Assembly: GCA_964036045.1 (NCBI GenBank)
Contig: OZ038381.1
Location: 155,948,352 to 156,012,351 of the forward strand
Length of the DNA: 64,000 bases
Origin: Eutreptiella sp. 'Long Island Sound 2002'
Lineage: Eukaryota; Euglenozoa; Euglenophyceae; Eutreptiales; Eutreptiaceae
Reading direction: 5' to 3'
Part shown: positions 1 through 10,350 of the stretch, piece after piece
Layout of the letters: every line of letters begins with the position of its first letter
How positions within the stretch are numbered: position 1 is the first letter of the stretch
The notes under the pieces: generated by a model
What the model saw: the letters and a program-made list of their open reading frames with translations, nothing else
The model's database searches: none
Told to the model about the DNA's origin: nothing
Position numbers and translations under genes: made by a program

Positions 1-119
1 TCGCAAATGGCTAGGTTCATATCCCCAAACCCCAACCCCGTAACCGTCTGTCCCTAGCCCTTCACTGCGCATGCCTCAATGTGGCCATGTGTTTATGTAC
101 ACGCAAGATAATTGCACAC

Positions 120-300
120 AAGAATGAATGTGGTTGTCCATTTGTGCATGTGCATGTGTGTGTGGACGTGTGTATGGGTGTATGTGTGTGTATGTGTTTG
201 GATATTTGTGTCCCTCACGAAGTGTGTGTGTTTGGATGTTTGTGTGTTTGTCGCGGTGGGTACATGTATGCAAGTATGTATGTGTGCATGCACGCTCAAG
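120..300. repeat. TG-rich microsatellite
   Basis: The stretch is an imperfect GTGTATG / TGTG array with interspersed ATG. All six frames stay open by composition only, so the small overlapping reading frames here are not genes. Nothing else is visible in bases 1-400. Confidence 0.85.
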
Positions 301-404
301 TTCTTGGAGAAAAGACATGGTGACAACTGCGGATCGATGTTGGTGTGAAAAGGGTGGAGTGTGGGCCGGCAAGGGTGGGAAGAGAGGGCGGAAAGAGGGA
401 GAAA

Positions 405-760
405 CTCCTGAGTGAGCCCTGAGTGAGCCCCTAATTAGCTCCCAGTGAGCGCTCAGTTAGCCATTTGGCGCGCTCAGTGAGAGCTAAGTGAGAGCTAAGT
501 GAGAGCTAAGTGAGCCGGCTCAGTGACGGCTCAGTGACGGCTCAGTCGGGGTGCTTAGTCAACTGAGCCGTCGCCAAAAAAAGTACCCCCCCCCCCTTGA
601 ACCTTGACCAAGTGAGTATCTAAAACTTCTAAAAGCAGTAAATGCACATTACCTAGCATGCAAAAAGCACAACAAACAAGCACAAAGACATCGCAATGCA
701 CAACTGAGCCCCAAATGAGCCCCAACTTCACATTTCCACTTAGCCACCAGTGAGCCGCAG
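405..760. repeat. AGTGAGC-type minisatellite
   Basis: Degenerate tandem copies of AGTGAGC, AGAGCTAAGTG and GGCTCAGTGAC run from about 405 to 550, with scattered further copies to about 760. Some copies are in inverse orientation (GCTCACT / AGTGAGC). A poly-C run lies near 586-596. No coding signal is seen. Confidence 0.7.
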
Positions 761-935
761 GTACAAACGCCCTTGACAACGTTCCGACGGCCACCTGATT
801 CACCGTAGTTCAACGATCTTGTCAAGTAGGCGACATCTGCGTAACAGGCAAAGCCCATGGTGTTGGACATTGTTGTTGGAGGCTAGCCGATGACAGCGGC
901 GATGGACGGGCTTGCACCCAAGACAAACGGGAAGA

Positions 936-1668
936 TGTATGTACCCTTCGTGAACCGGCCGTTTGAATCCGAGATTCACGGTACCGTGAATTTCACCGAT
1001 TTTTGCTTTGTTTTGCTCGTAACTTGGCGCCATCGTTAGCGTTTCTTGTGCCATCTTCGCCAAAACGTTGTCGTTAGAAATGTCTTGAAATTTGATGTTT
1101 AACCTTGTTGGTAGCTTGCGAATGTTGGGCTCAATCACCGTGAACGCAACACAAATTTACCAAATTCACGCATGCGTGAATTTGCGTGAATTTCACGTGA
1201 ATTTGGGTGATGTTTTCCTGAAATTTGGAAATTTTGGAAATTCGTACGAATTTCGTACGAATCTGGAGATTCTGTGAATTTCGCAGACAGTGCGCGCGAC
1301 ATTCGCACGAATTTCGTACGAATCTGCCGAATTCGCACGAATTTCGTACGAATTTCCTACAAATTCGTACGAAATTCGTATGAAATTCGTACGAATATCT
1401 CAAATTCAGGCCCAAAGGTACCGGGACATAATTCTGGGATTGTTTTTGGGCGCCGTTTGGGCCTGATGGGTCCGTTTGGGGTGGGACTTTCACTGAATCA
1501 TGGGGACTGAAAATGGAACTTGAGGTTTGCCCCCTCTAATACGTCATATTGAAGCTAAAATGTAGTGTTTTCTCAAAAAAAAAAACACCAAAAATGGGTC
1601 AAATTCGCATGAAATTCACGCAATTATTCAAACGGCCACTTAACCCCCGTTCACGAAGGGTACATACA
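936..1668. mobile_element. Short inverted-repeat (MITE-like) element
   Basis: The left end begins with TGTATGTACCCTTCGTGAAC at 936, and its exact reverse complement ends at 1668. A second shared block, GGCCGTTTGAAT, follows a few bases inside on both arms (955-966 and 1625-1638). The inside is non-coding and full of GAATTCGTACGAAT-type palindromes. The flanks are GGAAGA on the left and GGAAGC on the right, so a 5-bp target duplication is possible but inexact. The size and absence of any ORF fit a non-autonomous DNA transposon; the superfamily cannot be assigned. Confidence 0.6.
1150..1400. repeat. TTCGTACGAA palindrome cluster
   Basis: At least ten copies or near-copies of the palindrome TTCGTACGAA, or of the related TTCACGTGAA / TTCGCACGAA, lie close together inside the 936-1668 element. 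They look like internal binding-site repeats or a satellite expanded inside the element. Confidence 0.7.
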
Positions 1669-2750
1669 GGAAGCACCACAAAGCCTATGGCCGCAAAAAG
1701 TACACTGCTTCCTGCCGTACGCTTCCCTCATAGCCTCCACATTAATAAATCGAGTTATGCTCTCAAAGACCGCTTTAAGCTTCGTCACGTGCTGGTCACA
1801 GGCTACGCAGCAATGCAAAGAAACAAAGCAACAAAGCCAACGACACTAGGCACAACCTTTTTGGAGAGAAACCGGGGGACAACCAAAGAAGTCCGGCGAC
1901 GTGAGTGACCACGCGTAGTGTTCCATTGGCTCTACACACATAACAACCTTTTTTGAGGTTAGGTGTCTCTGTAGGCTATAGGGTATGATCCTTACCCTTG
2001 AGGAGAGAAGCAGGCAACCGGATTCCAAAAAGTGCCTCGTGTTCCAACCCCTAGGAGGCAGCTTTTTTCAGAAGCTTTGCGCGCCTCTAGTGAATCAGGT
2101 GCTGCTTGGACAACAACACTTTAGCTACATTACAAACATTCCATGCATATGCTGCAGGTACAGGTGCTGAGCGATAATGTGCACACTTCTTAGCGACGCT
2201 AGGTACTAGTGAGCTGAGCATGGCCTTGGGATTCGGACTATGTTTATCTAGCCAATGTTTAGCCGCGGCAGGGATAGAGTCACCACCTTTACTTGCAAAC
2301 ACAGTGCGCAGTGGTTTTCACAAAGATAGCTGGACGGTTATCATAACATGTGACCTAGGATTTAACAAAACCCAAGATTCCCTCGTGTTTCTTGAAATTG
2401 CGCGAACGACATCGCAGGGAAGAAGACAAGGGGACGGGATCATGCAAGAGCAGGTAGTTGTCTCTATATATCTAAAACATGGGGGGAGGTTGGATACATC
2501 AAGCTGAGATTCCATAAACAGAAGGTAGGGGACGATGTCTGCGCAGAGGTTGCCCCCCCTATTGGAGTCCCGGTGGTTTGCCGGAATACGCTAGAGAAGT
2601 GAACAAACCCGTCATTGAATTTGAGATCCCCACTCAATAGAAGGAGAATGTCATGGATTCAGAAGAATTGGTAGGCAGAATCGCTTTAAACCGCAGCAGA
2701 GATGGAATCTAAAGGTCGGACGCCTGGTTTATGAATTCGGAAACCACATG
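1669..2750. other. Non-coding stretch
   Basis: Only short overlapping reading frames occur and none has recognisable protein character. A minus-strand frame at 2087-2302 is mildly protein-like but has no recognisable family. Confidence 0.4.
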
Positions 2751-3050
2751 TCATGAGTGTGGATGTATGTGTTTCTCTTTACCTAAGATTGAGTAGAAAT
2801 GTTTCACTGCAACCAGAATCTTGTCACCTGGGATGTGGGGGAACATTTCAACCAAATCGAGTTCGATCCATTCAGCAGACACAGAGACTTGTGTGTCTGA
2901 GAGGTTTTTCACAAAGCCGAGTACCTGTTCCATGGAAACTGATTCAAGCGCATCGTGGCGTGAGCATGCAAACTTCAACAAAAGGATTAGGCATCTATCC
3001 AAGTGACGACAGATGGATCTAAAGCTACCCACTGTGATCGATGACCGCAC
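2751..3050 (-). pseudogene. Reverse-transcriptase fragment (motif A)
   Basis: This 99-aa minus-strand frame contains the segment EWIELDLVEMFPHIPGDKIL. It resembles motif A of reverse transcriptases: a hydrophobic strand, a catalytic-type Asp, then MFPxIP. The Cys/His-containing minus-strand frame at 3253-3495 lies upstream and may be another remnant of the same element. No full RT domain and no YxDD box can be followed on either side, so this is a decayed fragment. The RT assignment rests on a single motif. Confidence 0.35.
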
Positions 3051-3749
3051 GTACCCTCAAATTGGAACCTGGCAATCTTCTCTCCATTTGTGCTTAGGAA
3101 TGAGTTGACACTTTGGCACAGGAAGCGGTTTTGCGAATTGCGGCCACACACACACAAGCGGGGGAATAGGTGCATGGGTGTGTGTGTGGTAGGGAGCACA
3201 TGAGCCTCATGACCACAGGGCACTTGAGGTGTTTTGGCTTTGAGTGCTAGTTTCAACTAATAATGTGGCGTGTTAGGGTGTGTTGAGAGCGAGGCCAAAG
3301 TCGCTGAAGAGCAAGGCATTGGCAACCATTTGCGCTGCTGGGCGTATCAATTTTCCACAAGGGTGGGGACAATTTTTGAGAGCCTTGGATGCACGATGTT
3401 CCGACTGTAGTTTGACGGCAATTAATGGGTTGGCGGGGGACAGAGGTGATACTCAAACCTATTGCGTGAAACGGCACGGTTCCCCAAACACTCACATGCT
3501 CATTGACTTAGCACGGTGCCACAAGCAGCAAAATGATGCATCATCTTTGTTGCTTTGGTGAGAAGCTCTTAGCTACTCTGCGGAAGCTTCATGCCCTGTT
3601 GATTGCATCACCATCTGCATGTCCATTGCGACGAGCCTTACCATGTAGTATGTCTTCCCTTTTGCAGTTTTATTCCACAGTGGAAAAAGAATTGCATAAT
3701 TGCTCAGTGTACTTCCAAGACGCCCTTCTCGCACGGAAGTTGAACTCTT

Positions 3750-4115
3750 CTAACACATCCCTGATGCCACAAGAATCAGCCCCCTATTCTCTTTATTTTC
3801 CCCTCCATCTTTCTCCCACCCCCCTGCGAGGTACGCCTCTTGCACTTGCCGAAACCGCTGCAAGGTAGCACATAAGTTCCCTTTATCCAGATCGTCCCAT
3901 GAAGACCAACCTTGCATAGCGGCGTGCCTATTCCAAAGGACTGTTAGGGTACGGCTTTGTGTTACCTTTTCGACGAAGGTTTCAAAGTCTTCCCTCCCCG
4001 TTAGGATGGTATCAGTGTATGACATACGTCCTCGGTTGGAGTTGTCCTCATCTGATTCACAGTGTGAATCAGAGTCTGCGCCATATGTCAGGGGCGGGGG
4101 ATTCTCATCGCTCAC
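3750..4115 (-). CDS. Hypothetical acidic protein fragment
   Basis: A 121-aa minus-strand frame starts with an acidic Ser/Asp-rich stretch. It continues with a helical segment (around TVLWNRHAAMQGWSSWDDLD) of normal amino-acid composition. It may be the 3' exon of a decayed gene running leftward from 5403 through 4134-4490 and 4532-5089. No family is recognised. It could be part of a gag-like gene upstream of the RT fragment at 2751-3050. Confidence 0.3.
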   Translation of the reverse strand: MSDENPPPLTYGADSDSHCESDEDNSNRGRMSYTDTILTGREDFETFVEKVTQSRTLTVLWNRHAAMQGWSSWDDLDKGNLCATLQRFRQVQEAYLAGGWEKDGGENKENRGLILVASGMC

Positions 4116-4133
4116 ATACCCAGCATCAGGCTC

Positions 4134-4490
4134 TCACAGTTGAGTAGGGGTTGCAGGGTCATATCTATTTTTATACGAGGTCTCTATATTAGAGTCCAAC
4201 CTAGGAGAGAGAGGGAAAGGGGATGGGGGGCACATGGACGTGTACTCCTTGTCCGTACTTGCATTATTTCCCTGAGAGCAGGGCAGAGCATGAGCAATAT
4301 CAGATACTGATGTTTCTAGTTCCTGCACAACGCCCTGCATTTTTTCTACCATTAAGTCTTGCTGCACTATTCGCTTCATTCCTGCAACCACCACATCACG
4401 AATGTGTTTTGGTAGGTCTCGAAAGGAATCAGCAAGCAGATCTGTGACAGCATGTGACAGTAGACATGGTGTGTGTAAAAGAAAGAACAC
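4134..4490 (-). CDS. Hypothetical protein fragment
   Basis: A 118-aa minus-strand frame has an amphipathic helical region (DLLADSFRDLPKHIRDVVVA and onward through a Glu/Val-rich segment), then a Ser/Pro-rich tail. Composition is protein-like but no family is recognised. It lies between two other minus-strand fragments and probably belongs to the same broken or spliced gene. Confidence 0.3.
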   Translation of the reverse strand: MFFLLHTPCLLSHAVTDLLADSFRDLPKHIRDVVVAGMKRIVQQDLMVEKMQGVVQELETSVSDIAHALPCSQGNNASTDKEYTSMCPPSPFPLSPRLDSNIETSYKNRYDPATPTQL

Positions 4491-4531
4491 AGATGCGTGT
4501 GCAGCTGAGGATGCGGTCTCAGGTAAGGACG

Positions 4532-5403
4532 TTAAACGATGTCGGCGGTGTCAGCGTCGTCAACAGCCATGGTGTTAGGATCGTGATGGTCAGGGTCGGG
4601 TTCCTGACCTCGGCCATTTTGTGAATCTGTCTTCGTCGAAGAACTCGCTTCATCAGCGGGGATCTGTTGGATGTTGCTACAGTCACCACTGCGAGCAGGC
4701 TCAGTAGGCACATGAGCAGTCGGGGCGCCGTGGTTCCCATCTTCGAGTGGTGTAGCACCTGTACTATGCGATGTAGAACTCGCACTAACGACCGTCGGTA
4801 GTCCCACCAATGTAGGCATACAGGGAGATGGTGAAGTCGATGGATTTGTGGTTTTTCGCCCTCTTCGAGCAGCTGGAACTTTGGCTTTATCCAGTGCATC
4901 TTCTCGCATGAGAAAGATGTTAGAGAGGCACAGGTCTTGCGGAACATCCACATCGATTTTTTCGCCTTTCTCCAACCACGGCTCTGATCGTGCAGGCATG
5001 TTGGTGCCCCATCGCAGAACTAACTCCTCCTTTCGTGACCTCGCAGACGGGTACAACAACAACACAGAACTTTCCTTGATTAACACCAATGTCCGGCATT
5101 ACAGCCCATAGTCCATGTGGGATTGTGTGAGACAGTGCACCAATGATCATGGCCTTCGTGACAGAAGCAAACACGTCGATGCTTAAGCCGTGCTTCACAG
5201 CCGCTTGAGTGAGATCATCTTTCGACCATCTATTCAGCGCTTGAGACGTCTGCAGTTCTGTCATTTCCATATCTTGCAATGATCGCTTACTCGTCGCAGA
5301 GGTCTCGGATCTTAGTGCACTGCCCGATATGTTCTCACATTCGAGTTCGTTCGCACTGTCTAGCTCAGTGAATAAGCGTCTAGCTTTTTCTTGTGCACCC
5401 GCC
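4532..5403 (-). CDS. Hypothetical protein with SAP-like helix pair
   Basis: An ATG at 5401-5403 opens a frame with a Lys/Glu-rich N-terminus followed by a segment around RWSKDDLTQAAVKHGLSIDV. That segment is shaped like a SAP or similar DNA-binding helix-extended-helix. Near 5080 the plausible coding frame switches to another minus-strand frame (4532-5089) that carries a basic RRGRKTT stretch and then a low-complexity Ser/Thr/Asp tail. The switch needs either an intron or a frameshift; no clear GT-AG pair was found. SAP-like folds occur in retroelement gag proteins and chromatin proteins. Function is unknown. Confidence 0.35.
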
Positions 5404-5645
5404 ATGGAGATGGGTATCACCGTTATCTCGAATGCACAGAAATTGTCTCTGAAAAAGGCCTCAAACCTTCTATATCTATGGGAGTTGTTAGAGGGCCAAG
5501 AGGGGCAGGACGAGTGCAAACACCAAGACTGGTCACATGTACATGAGCTGCAGATGTATATGATGTATATGATGAATATGATGTTTTCACCACTGACCTC
5601 ATGGCCATGCAAGCATGGCCAATAAAGGTAATGTGCAATGGGCAA

Positions 5646-8040
5646 TGGGGCGGGGATGCCAAATCCGGAGAAGCGCTGTGCTTATTGGCACTTTGCAGCT
5701 AGACACCGACACACACTCACACACATAAACATGGGGCATCTTGGGGGAGACCGCCGGTTGGGTGCATGGGTGACACCTAATGTTGATTGCGGCCCATGCT
5801 TCGAGTTCTAGGTTGTATCTCCCGGACTTGGTCCAAGTTCTAGGTTATACACCCGTTTTATGTATGAAATTTGTGAGTGTGAGCCGGGCACATGCGTTTG
5901 TGCTTGTGTGTTTGTGCCCAGGTCACGCCTTGTATGCAGTGCTACTCCGTGCCGAAGGTGGGACCGCGTGCAGACAGGACAAAAGGGCTCACCTTGGATG
6001 TGCAACCCGTGCCTTTGGACAAGCTCTACGAGGTCAGCTTTGTCAAAACATTGCGAGTAGTCGGTGCTTGCGCCGTCAAGGCACTCCTTGAGCTGCCGTA
6101 CAGACCACGTACTAGGATCTGGAGCTGATGCATAGGAAAGAAGAGGGAGGGAGACAAAGGGATGGAAGGTGGAACCGTGGAAGGGAGGGAGCGACGGTGG
6201 GGTGGCAACGGTTTTGGGGCAATCTAGCCCCCCCCCCCCCCTTCATTGTGTTCCATGCCGAACACATGCAAAGCAGCAACGGCTCAACAACTTGAAAACC
6301 CATTGAATCCGCAAACACTGCAAGCACTACTTCCAATTTTTTGATTTAACGTCGAGGTTGGTACTGCATTGGTTAAGATTTGGGCATACCCCCAAAACAT
6401 AGCACACCTACCTACCTGCAAAGGGGATTGGAAAGCACATTCTCCCCCGCATCATGGCATGTCAGCATGGTTCCCGTTTGCCCAAAGAGGGGGGGGGGGG
6501 TTGTGGTCTAGTTGAGACGTGTCAATGGATTTGCTTTTTAGCTATAGGGCGGGCCCAATACCTGCGTGCACGCACGTGTTGTACATCCCATTGCCTAAGA
6601 TGTGATAAAGTTGTGTTGGGTCTCACCTGATCGGACATTACACATCACGTCCTCTGGATGATCGCATACCACATCTATTTTATCACCACAATGGGGAATT
6701 GGGGAATTGCGACCCCAATTGGGGGGAACTTAGATAGGACACCAGCCTTGGTGACGTTGTTTGATTCATCAATTGCTTGTGCCGAGGTTCTTTACACTTG
6801 AGGAGAGCTACCAATGGATACAGGAGGGTTGTCTCTATCAATCGAAGATCAATCGAATGGGATCCCATTCAAAAACTTAGCAAATCTCAAGGGATGTGAC
6901 GAAACGTTCCATGACACAACAAATGCACTATTTTTACCATCAAAATTTGTGGTCGTTCCAAACCATGGGGTGCCTGAGACATCCGTGCCCCATCCCTCCC
7001 CTCACACTGACAACTTGTCTCGCTGGTGTACTTTTAGATCCCCATGGGGATCCATTGCACTGAAAAACTGTGTTGTACCCCCCCCCCCCCCGACTATAGA
7101 CCCGGGTCTTACAATTTTTTTATCCTGAGCCATGTCAGGTGGGTCTTATGTAGTGGTCTTTTGAAGTGGGTCTTATACTTCTTTGATACGGAGCACAATG
7201 TGACCTGTTCCATCGGTCTTGGGTAGCGGCACTCTTAATGTGATGCCTCTCGATATTTATTCGTCCGTTATGTTTGGTATGCCCCCGCACATGTGGTATA
7301 TGAATGTGTGATACTCTCGTCTCGCAAGCATTTGAGGCCAACTTGGCAAGTCACATGACACCATCCCATCACGCAAAGCATCCAATGAATGTTTTTTGTC
7401 ATTTTTTTGGGTTGGGGGTGAGGTTGAGGACAATTTTGCTTCATTTCCTTGTGCTCCGCAAAATTTTCCCGGGTGGGTCTTATGTAGAGGTCTTTTTGAA
7501 GTGGGTCTTATAGCTGTCTTTGCCGAGGAGGGGCTCAAAAAAGGGGTGGGTCGTATAAATGGGGGGTTCTGGGTGGGTCTACAGTCGGGGGGGGAGGAGT
7601 ACATGCATAGAACAATTCTCCTCAAGGCAAAAACAATTGTGCTATCCAATCCATGTGGTGTCCTTTCAAGGAAAAATTCAGATTGCATTGTGATGTGGTT
7701 TGGCATTCCATGATAAAATGAAACAATGCAACGCTATGCAATGCATTAATGATTGCATGCTAGTGAAAAAAAGTTGAAAGACAAGATTCTTCGGGGGTGT
7801 GTAGTAGAAGAAAGAAAACGAGGACGCAATATGATGGATGATGCAATATGTAAATTCTTCTTCATTGAAAAAAAGCAAAGTGCACTTGGTGTTACAAAGG
7901 ATAACTACAAAAGAAAAATCATAAGTACCGGTGAAGTGGTGCACCAAGCAAGAAGAAAGCAAAAAAAAAGCGCAATTTATTCTTCAAAAACAAACCTCGA
8001 GGCCGCCTCACTTCAGAAATGGCATTATGCCTTCCCTTCG
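5646..8040. other. Non-coding, homopolymer-rich region
   Basis: No credible gene is present. Long poly-C or poly-G runs occur near 6230-6242, 6490-6502 and 7078-7091. The stretch from about 7700 to 8000 is AT-rich. The only structured item is the short inverted-repeat element at about 7078-7594. Confidence 0.5.
7078..7594. mobile_element. Short inverted-repeat (MITE-like) element
   Basis: The left end reads poly-C then GACTATAGACCC and the right end reads GGGTCTACAGTC then poly-G, giving a terminal inverted repeat of about 20 bp with one mismatch outside the homopolymer. Inside, two direct copies of a GTGGGTCTTATGTAG..GGTCTTTT block begin at about 7139 and 7472. No protein is encoded. The flanks show no clear target duplication, so the exact ends are uncertain. 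Confidence 0.5.
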
Positions 8041-8331
8041 TCAACTATCATGCATGGGAAAAAAGGCACCACTCTGTTCCACGGATCGCTTAGTGCGCCC
8101 CCGATTAGTGCTTAGTCTCCCGTGCATACCATTGGTTGTCTGTAGGATGGCAACCTCATCCATCAAGCGGGATGCAGCAAGCTCCATGTCATTGTTCGTC
8201 TCTTGCAACACTGCCATACAGCGCCCAGTCTCCACTCCCAGGAACGTCGCCAACTCTAGTGCCAAGCTGTGCAAGGTTGGCTTTGGAGGGGCTGCGGTTT
8301 GTGTTTCTGCAACCTCGGTCATTCTTGACAC
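8041..8331 (-). CDS. UBA-like domain exon
   Basis: This 96-aa minus-strand frame contains LELATFLGVETGRCMAVLQE followed by TNNDMELAASRLMDEV. That is the three-helix pattern of a ubiquitin-associated domain: a hydrophobic first helix ending in a G-V type turn, then the TNND-x-ELAAxxLL helix. The rest is short and basic, and no partner exon was recognised. It may be one exon of a host gene or a chance survivor; the call rests on pattern alone. Confidence 0.4.
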   Translation of the reverse strand: MSRMTEVAETQTAAPPKPTLHSLALELATFLGVETGRCMAVLQETNNDMELAASRLMDEVAILQTTNGMHGRLSTNRGRTKRSVEQSGAFFPMHDS

Positions 8332-9986
8332 AAACTACAACAGTGATGACTTGGTTGAGGGGCGGCATGAAGCACATCGTGTCGTGTCTATTCACAAGGG
8401 TGGTGGTTCTCCACAATTTCATTCAGGTTTATCCCCACATTTGAACCTACTTCGCCCGGGCAATTTTGAAAGCTCGCAAATGTAAATATGACACATGGCG
8501 CGTGAATGATTGCCAAGGTAAGAAACACAACGCCTCCGGAAGCCGTGACACTACAATGCCTATGGCCGACGTTTCGCTCTGCTACGATGTTTGTGTTTGT
8601 CAAGTGACCCTGTATCACAATATGTGGTGCATGCTTCAACCTTGGGATTGGAAGATGAACTACTTTCACCGTCTTCCTTTCCAATATTTTACCCACATTC
8701 CTTTGGAAAAGCACACTTCGAAGGTCAACAAGGAGGAAACAACTTGGGCAAAGCGTTCTTGTCGTCGGCTTGTCAAATTTTGGGTCCCGGTTGTTGGCGA
8801 TAGCCTTTGTCCAAATATACTTATAGCAGAATGTCCAATAATGTCCCAGCCGAAATCAAGCCAATTGGGACATTATAAGACTTCTCGGCCACCGACATGG
8901 GACACTAGGCTGGCAAACCCTCGCCAGTGGGCACACGGTGCAACAAAACGGCAATAGCCCATAAAGAATCTGTAGAGGCATGTTTTTCGGGTTGCCAGGT
9001 GTGTGTTTAGTTTGATGCTTAGTTTCACTCATGGGTCATGCTTCACATGCCATAAACAATGCCATTAAATGCCCCTACATGGCCCCCACGTCGTGGAGGC
9101 CCTTCGTTGCGTCTCGGCGGTATGTACACATGACGCTGCCAGACAGATGCAGCCCACAACCACATTTGGCATACCACGGCTTACGCGGCCGTATACCTGT
9201 GGGGAGAGAAGTATGGAGAGAGGCGGGGTACACAGTTGGGGCACTACCCTTGGTCGGAATTCGGATGATCTCCCCTGTCCTTAGACAACAATAACATGGG
9301 TTTGGGGGACACCACAACCATCACATTTGTTTTCAAAATTTTCCCATCACACAGGGCATTCTGAGACTTTCCTTTTTGGGCTGGTTGGAACCATTTGGAA
9401 CATTGCAAGACTTTTTTCCAGGGTGTGACCATAATACTCCACCAATCTTCTATTACCTGCCCCGAATTATTACCTGCTCCCCCTGTCCAGGAATCAGTGA
9501 ATTAACTTTCCTGCCTTCCTTTACTCCCTTACAATACTCCTTTATACCTCAATAGCTTTTGCTTTGCCTGCACACCTATTGAGCCTGAAATTCCTGAAAT
9601 CGGATTTGAAGCATTTGGAGCTTGAAAGGTAGACATTTGCAGATGCCAAATCGTTACATTTTGTACTGTAGAAATCAATCTCCGTTGAGAAGCCTTGTCT
9701 AACAACGTTTTCCTTATTTTTTAATGATGTAGCCCGGACTGCTTGGATGTTTTCCTTATTTTTTAATGCTAGACATCATCGGAGGATGTATTTTTAATAC
9801 CTTTCCAAAAATTGCTCCGCCGCCTTCGGCGGCGGGTAGAGTTCAAAAATGCTTCGCCGCCTTCAGAGGCGGGTGAAATTCATGCAATAGGCAACAGCAA
9901 AGCAAATGAAAGCAACAAATACAAAGCCGGGTGTATGAAGCAAATGGTGCAAAAACGTGTACGAGTCTGAGACCGGTGTCAGAGTC
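8332..9986. other. Non-coding stretch
   Basis: No coding frame with protein-like composition was found. At 9820-9880 two similar GC hairpins (GCCGCCTTCGGCGGCGGG and GCCGCCTTCAGAGGCGGG) stand about 35 bp apart and form a tiny direct repeat. Confidence 0.45.
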
Positions 9987-10201
9987 CTAAGACCGTACTG
10001 GAGGACATGTGGTACGACCACTACGAGTGGTGGTGGGTTTGAAGCAAAAGGCAAGGTCAGTGGGCAACTGATTCTCATCATCACTATCATTCTCCACTAC
10101 ATCCTCATCCTCTTCAGCCATCTCACCCATCAAATCAGCCCATGCAGGGTCATTCTCTTCCGCCTCTTCCTCACCAGCCGAATACTCTACATCCTCTTCA
10201 G
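9987..10201 (-). pseudogene. Acidic C-terminal exon cut by the 10202-16795 element
   Basis: Read on the minus strand, this exon encodes a Glu/Asp-rich segment ending in a basic tail (CFKPTTTRSGRTTCPP) and a TAG stop at 9987-9989. Its upstream part lies across the inserted element at 16796 to about 16830, where it begins with a basic KRKR stretch and continues in the same frame once the element and one copy of the 8-bp duplication are removed. Acidic tails of this kind also occur at the C-terminal side of the related transposase at 13196-16087. This is therefore probably the last exon of the broken transposase gene at 18361-19534. Confidence 0.5.
10194..10201. repeat. 8-bp target-site duplication, left copy
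   Basis: CTCTTCAG directly abuts the CAGTGCTGGGC terminus. The same eight bases follow the opposite terminus at 16796-16803. Confidence 0.85.
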
Positions 10202-10211
10202 CAGTGCTGGG

Positions 10212-10350
10212 CAGACTGAGTCAAAATCGCCCGACTGTGACTGAGACTTGACTGAGTCAAAAAATTGATGACTCGTGACTGACTGGAGTCAGTCACCGGC
10301 GATCGTGACTCGTGACTGAGTCATGACTCAGTCAACCAAAAAATGTGACT
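10212..10350. repeat. Left subterminal TGACTCAGTCA cluster
   Basis: About ten copies of GACTGAGTCA, TGACTCGTGACTGA and their complements occur within 140 bp of the left terminus. Clusters of short subterminal motifs in both orientations are typical transposase-binding regions of hAT elements; binding here is inferred. Confidence 0.7.
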
